Notes under the pieces: generated by a model
What the model was told of the DNA's origin: nothing
The model's input: the letters and a program-made list of their open reading frames with translations, nothing else
Databases searched by the model: none
In this document: piece after piece, positions 59,706-64,000 of the stretch
How the letters are laid out: each line of letters begins with the position of its first letter
Position numbering within the stretch: the stretch's first letter is position 1
Source of the DNA: Candidatus Rubrimentiphilum sp.
GTDB lineage: Bacteria > Vulcanimicrobiota > Vulcanimicrobiia > Vulcanimicrobiales > Vulcanimicrobiaceae
Reading direction: 5' to 3'
Length of the DNA stretch: 64,000 nt
NCBI GenBank assembly: GCA_035710515.1
Contig: DASTDE010000004.1
Location: forward strand, 62,001-126,000
Translations under genes and position numbers: made by a program

Positions 59706-61601
59706 CTATGGTTTGACCTTCCAGGGCTGCCAAAGAGCTAACTCAAGCGCTATTTGTTTGCCGATCCAGGTTTGGGCCGCCGGCGTTTCGTGATAATCTT
59801 CCGTATAGAAAAATGGAACCCTAGTCGGAAGTTCCTCAGCGCGCTCCATGCTTGTTAGCAGCTTCAGCGTTCGCGCTCCGGACGAAACGGTTACATTCTC
59901 AATATCGCGCGCTGTTGAATACGATTCACCCGGACCATGGAAGAATTCGTCAACTGTGCTGCCGGGCACGTCGTAAAAATTGTAGTACGCCAGAAGAGAG
60001 TACTGATCGTGCTGGACCATTTCCAGCGGCGACGCCGCATGCGCATCCGGCATCGGAACCATGAGCAGCGCAGTCCCTGCCTTTCCCAGGTCTCGTTTTA
60101 GTTTCGCAAAATCACCAGCGATAGCCGCTCGCCACACGTTTCCTGCTTGTAGCGCCGTGTGAGTCTGCATTTCGTGGTTTATCGTCCCGCGATCTATCAG
60201 AAATACTACGACATCCGCTTCACCGTCACCATAATAGGTAGTGATGAATTGGGCGGTGTCGCTGATCCCGTCTCCCGAAAAGCGATAGGGAATCACCCGG
60301 GGGCACCGCGGCAGCCGTTTCGCCTCGAACTCGCGATATAGGCCGGCCTCGAGCTGCCCGGGGATCGATTCCTGCCACATCACGTTGTGAAAGCTGGCAG
60401 AGTTGCCGATAAACACGACCCGGTAGTCGCTCGCGGAGACACTGGGAACCGCGAGCGTCCCGTCCGCGCCGATATCAATGGGTCCTCTCGGATTTACGTC
60501 GTCAATACTTCTTATTCGGCGATTGCCGCTGTCGGCGAATATAATCGTTCCATTTGATTCAATCGTAATTCCTCGCGGGACGTCGGCCATTGCTTGAACA
60601 ATAGATCCATTTGCATAGCCGCCGATGATGAAACTGTCAGAGCGCCTGCCACTCACGAGGACGCGCGTCATGGTTTCGGATCCGATAGCTCCGTCGAGCG
60701 GAAATCTGACGAATCGAACGGTATTGGTTCGAACGTCAGTAACCACCACCGAATCACGGTCGAGTGCAACGACACCGCATGCAAAGCCGACTGTTTTGGC
60801 GCCGTCTTCCCAGGGCTCAGCCTGATCAGTAAAATTGACCGCTTTGTGACTGGCCCCCGCCATGAGATTTATCGATTGGCCGTCGGTGTAAGCGAGCAGT
60901 AGATTCTTGCCCGTGCCGCGAGCTGAAATGCCGCAAATGTCTGGGTTCTTCATGGGAACCGGAAGCGTCGTTACAGTTCCGCCTGCGTCGATTTTCCGCA
61001 CGCCCACGCCGCGGTCCGCAACATAGAGATTCCCGCCGGCGTCAATCGCAATGCCATCGGGCTGGTTGAATTGGGCTTCCTTCCCTTTTCCATCCCTATT
61101 GCCACGGGTTCCCGGCGTGCCGGCAAACGTTGTCACCGTACCGTTCGATATTTTTCGAATGACGAAATTGAACTCATCGGCGACATATACGGATCCGTCG
61201 CCGCCGACGGCGACACCGACCGGCCGATTGAACCGCGCCGCCATTGCGCGCCCATCCAGAAATCCGCCGATCCGTTGCTGAGCGGTCATCCCGGCCGGCG
61301 CCAATCCCGCTACAGTGGACACGCGGCCCGAATGAATCCGGCGAATATTTTGCGCGCCGCCGTCAGCTACGTAGATCGAACCATCGCCGCCGACGGCGAC
61401 CCCGTCCGGTTCGGTAAATGATGCTTTCGCAGTGGTACCGTCCGCCAGCCCGGCAAATCCACTGCCCGCGACCGTCGAAGTGAACGGTGCTCTGTCTTGT
61501 CCGGCCGCAGCGCAATTCGCAAACGAGCGCGACGGCACTGCGAAGCCACAAATACTCAGTGCAAGCCCGAAGGCGGCGGATCTCGTAATCAGCCCGCGCA
61601 C
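59706..61601 (-). CDS. Exported NHL-propeller protein fused to SGNH/AlgX-like domain
   Basis: A 631-residue secreted protein. The signal peptide is residues 1-28 (FAVPSRSFA). Residues about 35-390 are NHL-type propeller repeats (FTEPDGVAVGGDGSIYVADG, FNRPVGVAVGGDGSVYVAD, FNQPDGIAIDAGGNLYVAD). Residues about 395-631 begin YRVVFIGNSASFHNVMW, resembling the Ser block of SGNH hydrolases, and end with EDYHETPAAQTWIGKQIA, resembling the DxH block of AlgX/AlgJ O-acetyltransferases. It could O-acetylate or deacetylate the exported glycan. It overlaps the epimerase gene by 13 bases. Confidence 0.7.
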   Translation of the reverse strand: MRGLITRSAAFGLALSICGFAVPSRSFANCAAAGQDRAPFTSTVAGSGFAGLADGTTAKASFTEPDGVAVGGDGSIYVADGGAQNIRRIHSGRVSTVAGLAPAGMTAQQRIGGFLDGRAMAARFNRPVGVAVGGDGSVYVADEFNFVIRKISNGTVTTFAGTPGTRGNRDGKGKEAQFNQPDGIAIDAGGNLYVADRGVGVRKIDAGGTVTTLPVPMKNPDICGISARGTGKNLLLAYTDGQSINLMAGASHKAVNFTDQAEPWEDGAKTVGFACGVVALDRDSVVVTDVRTNTVRFVRFPLDGAIGSETMTRVLVSGRRSDSFIIGGYANGSIVQAMADVPRGITIESNGTIIFADSGNRRIRSIDDVNPRGPIDIGADGTLAVPSVSASDYRVVFIGNSASFHNVMWQESIPGQLEAGLYREFEAKRLPRCPRVIPYRFSGDGISDTAQFITTYYGDGEADVVVFLIDRGTINHEMQTHTALQAGNVWRAAIAGDFAKLKRDLGKAGTALLMVPMPDAHAASPLEMVQHDQYSLLAYYNFYDVPGSTVDEFFHGPGESYSTARDIENVTVSSGARTLKLLTSMERAEELPTRVPFFYTEDYHETPAAQTWIGKQIALELALWQPWKVKP

Positions 61602-62524
61602 AGAACCTCGTTTTGGATGTAATTCACGGAGCGCCGCAAGCCTTCACGCAGGCTGACCTTCGGTACCCACCCCAAGCGGAGTGCCGCGGATACATCGGCG
61701 AGTGTGGCTTGCGCCTCAGCGGGCAGGTCCGGCTTAAACTCCGGAACGATCGAAGATCCCAGTAGGGTCGCGATCTCCGCGTATATTTCGTTGACGCTGT
61801 AGTTCACGCCGCTTCCGATGTTAAATACTTGGCCATCCGTCCGATCGTCATCAACGCACTGCACGTGAAAATCGTTGACGTCGTCGATGTAGACAAAATC
61901 GCGGCGTTTTTCCCCGGAGCCATAGATCGTCGGACGCTTGCCCTTGAGAAGTTTGATGATGAAAGCGCTCATGACCGGCGGGATCGTGCGCCGGTAGTCT
62001 TGCCGCGGGCCGTACACGCAAAAATAACGCAAAGCTGTCGTTCGCATGCCGTAATAGCGCCGGTACGCATCAGCAAATGCCATTCCAGCCAGCTTGCTCA
62101 CGGCGTAAAAGCTCTCCGGGCGCACGTCGCTTTCAGGAGTAGGCAGCAAACTCGAACCTTCGTACAACGCCGATGATTCAGCGTAGATGACTTTTCCGAC
62201 TCCGCCCCGCCGCGCCGCCTCAAACACATTAACGGTACCCGTCACGTTGAAATCGCTCGTTTCAACCGGATCGGCTTGGCAATCGGCGATGCAGTTCTTC
62301 GCCGCGAGGTGAAACAGGACGTCCGCGCCCTTAACCAGCGGATAGATCTGCGGCGAGCGTATGTCAACGCGGTGAAAGTCAGCCGTGCTGGGTACTTGCT
62401 CGCGCACGCCATAAGCAAGGCTGTCGATCGCGATCACCCGGTAGCCCTCATTCAAGAGCCGGTCCGCCAGATTGCTGCCGATGAACCCGGCTGCGCCCGT
62501 GACGACGGCCGTCTTACCCGGCAT
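61589..62524 (-). CDS. NAD-dependent sugar epimerase/dehydratase
   Basis: A 311-residue extended SDR acting on a nucleotide sugar. TAVVTGAAGFIGSNLADRLL is at 5-24, LFHLAAKN follows, the active site is YAESSALYEG with YAVSK, then RYFCVYGPRQDYRRTIPPVM and RRDFVYIDDVNDFHVQCVDD. The family resembles UDP-glucose 4-epimerases and GDP-heptose modification enzymes; its product cannot be fixed. Overlaps the GT2 gene upstream by 11 bases. Confidence 0.87.
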   Translation of the reverse strand: MPGKTAVVTGAAGFIGSNLADRLLNEGYRVIAIDSLAYGVREQVPSTADFHRVDIRSPQIYPLVKGADVLFHLAAKNCIADCQADPVETSDFNVTGTVNVFEAARRGGVGKVIYAESSALYEGSSLLPTPESDVRPESFYAVSKLAGMAFADAYRRYYGMRTTALRYFCVYGPRQDYRRTIPPVMSAFIIKLLKGKRPTIYGSGEKRRDFVYIDDVNDFHVQCVDDDRTDGQVFNIGSGVNYSVNEIYAEIATLLGSSIVPEFKPDLPAEAQATLADVSAALRLGWVPKVSLREGLRRSVNYIQNEVLCAG

Positions 62525-63323
62525 GAATGAATCCCGAGTCTGCGCCGGCGGGAGCCACGAGATGCGGCTCCTCGCGCTCGAGCGCGCGCGGGGCCTTGCG
62601 CATGAAGGCCCATTTCATCCTGGCCAGCTCTTTGAAGTTCCGGATAGTTCCTTTGATCGGATCGTATCGCGTGTCTGCGTCGTTGCTCCAAATGACCGGA
62701 AACTCAAGAATGCGGTAGCCGTGCTTGAGGGCGCGAAGAATGATCTCTACGTCAAACATGAACCCATCGGTAATCGCCTCTGAGAACAACTGGCGCGCAA
62801 CCTCCCGCTTATACAGTTTGAAGCCGCATTGCGTATCCGCAATGTACCGCGGCACGCCCATGACCGCGTGCACGACTCCCCGGTATACCAGCGACCCCGC
62901 TTTGCGATAGAACGGCTGCTCCTTGCGGATGCTTCCGCGCATCCGTCGCGAGCCGTTAGCGATATCGCACATGTCCAGCTCGAGCATTTTTATGCCAATC
63001 GTCGCGATCTCATAGGGAACGCAAAGGCCCGAGTCCGCAAACATGACGATGTCACCGCGGGCTCGCAGCATCCCAAGCGCCAGCGCATGGCCCTTTCCGC
63101 GATTTCGCTCGTAGGACAAGACGAGTAGCTCCGGATGCTCTCTCTCGAAGGATGCCGCAGCTTCCGCGGTGCCATCCGCCGAGCCGTCGTCCACGACGAT
63201 GATTTCGCCGGCGATCGAGTTCTCGCGCAAGAAATCGCTTGCGGCGCGGATGTCCGCGCCGATTTTCGTGGATTCCTTATACGCGGGTATGACGATGCTC
63301 AACCCGATGCGGCCCTGGGTCAT
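62514..63323 (-). CDS. Polyprenol-phosphate glycosyltransferase (GT2)
   Basis: A 269-residue GT2 enzyme of the dolichyl/undecaprenyl-phosphate glucosyltransferase type. Motifs are LSIVIPAYKESTKIGADIRA, EIIVVDDGSADGTAEAA, YERNRGKGHALALGMLRARG, MFADSGLCVP and DTQCGFKLYKREVARQLF. Such enzymes load one sugar onto a polyprenol phosphate in the cytosolic leaflet. The GtrA gene follows upstream on the same strand, a common pairing for flipping the product. Confidence 0.88.
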   Translation of the reverse strand: MTQGRIGLSIVIPAYKESTKIGADIRAASDFLRENSIAGEIIVVDDGSADGTAEAAASFEREHPELLVLSYERNRGKGHALALGMLRARGDIVMFADSGLCVPYEIATIGIKMLELDMCDIANGSRRMRGSIRKEQPFYRKAGSLVYRGVVHAVMGVPRYIADTQCGFKLYKREVARQLFSEAITDGFMFDVEIILRALKHGYRILEFPVIWSNDADTRYDPIKGTIRNFKELARMKWAFMRKAPRALEREEPHLVAPAGADSGFIHAG

Positions 63324-63338
63324 ATCCTATCCTTCGAA

Positions 63339-63776
63339 CTAGGCCCTGAGAATTCGTTTTATCTGCGCCGAGATGCCGGCCCCGAACGTCAGGTAACGAT
63401 GTCCCAAGAAGCCCAGCGGGACGTTTATCGCGATGGCGAGCAGCTTCGCGAGGAGCGGCGTTAAGCCGAAGACCCGGAAGGCGACCTCGACGACCCCCAA
63501 GCTGATAAGCCACAGAACGAAAGCGACCGCCAAATACGTGCTGAGCTGGCTCCCGACGGTGCGGTCGTGAGAGCGAAAATTCAGATACTTATTTAACGTG
63601 AAGTGCGCCGAAATCGCCAGCCCATACGACAGCGTCACCGCCAGCGCGAGAGCAAGACCCGCGCGCATGAACAATTGAAAGCTGCCGATATCGACGCAGA
63701 AAACGGTTCCGCCGATGGCGAGGTAGCGTGCGAACTGCCAGCGGATGGCCGCACTGTGAAAAGCCGGCTGTAACAT
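63339..63776 (-). CDS. GtrA-like membrane protein
   Basis: A 145-residue protein with four membrane helices and GtrA signatures (FARYLAIGGTVFCVDIGSFQ, ALAVTLSYGLAISAHFTLNK, GFLGHRYLTFG). GtrA proteins are thought to help translocate polyprenol-phosphate sugars for glycan side-chain modification. It precedes the GT2 gene by 15 bases and follows the heptose kinase gene by eight. Confidence 0.88.
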   Translation of the reverse strand: MLQPAFHSAAIRWQFARYLAIGGTVFCVDIGSFQLFMRAGLALALAVTLSYGLAISAHFTLNKYLNFRSHDRTVGSQLSTYLAVAFVLWLISLGVVEVAFRVFGLTPLLAKLLAIAINVPLGFLGHRYLTFGAGISAQIKRILRA

Positions 63777-63784
63777 TGGCGGAG

Positions 63785-64000
63785 TTAGGCTGGAGCCGGG
63801 GGCGTCTCGGCGCGCCGCCGGTGGAGCGGCACGCTGCTGTTGACGAGCAAGTTGCTCACCACGCGCGACCCCGTGAAATCCATTCCCCAGTCAAGCCTGG
63901 CGAAGCCCTTGCTCGCCATATACTCCGTCAGGACGCGGCCGCCGCGAGGACAGTACAGCATCATGAATCCGCCGCCTCCCGCGCCGGCGACTTTACCGCC
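63785..64000 (-). CDS. hddA: D-glycero-alpha-D-manno-heptose 7-phosphate kinase, C-terminal end
   Basis: Only the last 71 residues lie in the window. They begin GGKVAGAGGGGFMMLYCPRG, the third glycine-rich GHMP-kinase motif. They continue with a helix and strand (VLTEYMASKGFARLDWGMDF, then TGSRVV) that close HddA-type kinases, which phosphorylate heptose 7-phosphate at C1. With the isomerase, phosphatase and nucleotidyltransferase elsewhere in the locus, this completes the GDP-heptose pathway. The 5' part is beyond the window edge. Another GHMP sugar kinase is the alternative reading. Confidence 0.8.
   Translation of the reverse strand, partial: GGKVAGAGGGGFMMLYCPRGGRVLTEYMASKGFARLDWGMDFTGSRVVSNLLVNSSVPLHRRRAETPPAPA

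Overview
This is a GC-rich (about 60%), gene-dense bacterial chromosome segment. There is no CRISPR array, no recognisable insertion sequence and no rRNA, and there is one odd tRNA-like gene. The organism appears to be diderm: a 1,360-residue TonB-dependent receptor-like protein is present, with many lipid/glycan surface genes. Yet its LexA operators are of the Gram-positive/Terrabacteria type (GAAC-N4-GTTC), and lexA is divergent from a LysM gene as in Firmicutes lexA-yneA. Together with lysine 5,6-aminomutase and an acyl-ACP-reductase-like gene, this suggests an uncultivated diderm of the Terrabacteria side (for example Eremiobacterota/WPS-2-like). That placement is inference only.

Layout. 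1-3403 (minus): truA (3' truncated), a DUF5069 gene, lysS, greA. 3470-10308 (minus): an amino-acid permease, then a tightly overlapping group (quinate-dehydrogenase-like protein, membrane protein, acyl-ACP reductase-like protein, SRPBCC protein, class III aminotransferase) headed by dusB. 10366-13675: tRNA-like gene, terminator, then the CoA operon panC-coaBC-coaX and an FHA protein. 13741-17328: small protein, PilZ protein, PLP enzyme, orphan PTS EIIC, lexA. 17414-17848: three SOS boxes and a YneA-like LysM gene. 18281-24645: TonB receptor, sucD, sucC. 24943-32624 (minus): a nearly gapless run kamD-kamE-unknown-gmd-rmd-methyltransferase-zinc exporter-thiolase. 32679-40574 (plus): PQQ-propeller protein, ECF sigma factor with anti-sigma and bactofilin-like membrane protein, FAD protein, aminotransferase, pectate-lyase-fold protein, unknown protein.

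40638-64000 is a large surface-polysaccharide locus: GT4 and GT2 glycosyltransferases, an FkbM methyltransferase and a PAPS sulfotransferase (both with coiled-coil tails), two proteins built from a repeated 'GWYP' beta domain, a GT-C-like membrane protein, GtrA, a polyprenol-phosphate glycosyltransferase, sugar epimerase/oxidoreductases, an NHL-propeller/SGNH-like protein, and all four enzymes of the GDP-D-glycero-alpha-D-manno-heptose pathway (isomerase, kinase, phosphatase, nucleotidyltransferase) plus a transaldolase-like protein that could feed it.

A short dispersed repeat (core TGTCATCCTGA...CTGTCGAAGGGC / GGTATCGAAGGG) recurs about a dozen times. It is not confined to intergenic DNA: it supplies the stop codon of at least four genes, the start codon of one, and an in-frame peptide inside another. 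The most promising undescribed system is the acyl-ACP-reductase-like/aminotransferase/SRPBCC cluster at 4946-9297. The co-occurring coiled-coil and GWYP-domain proteins of the glycan locus come next.
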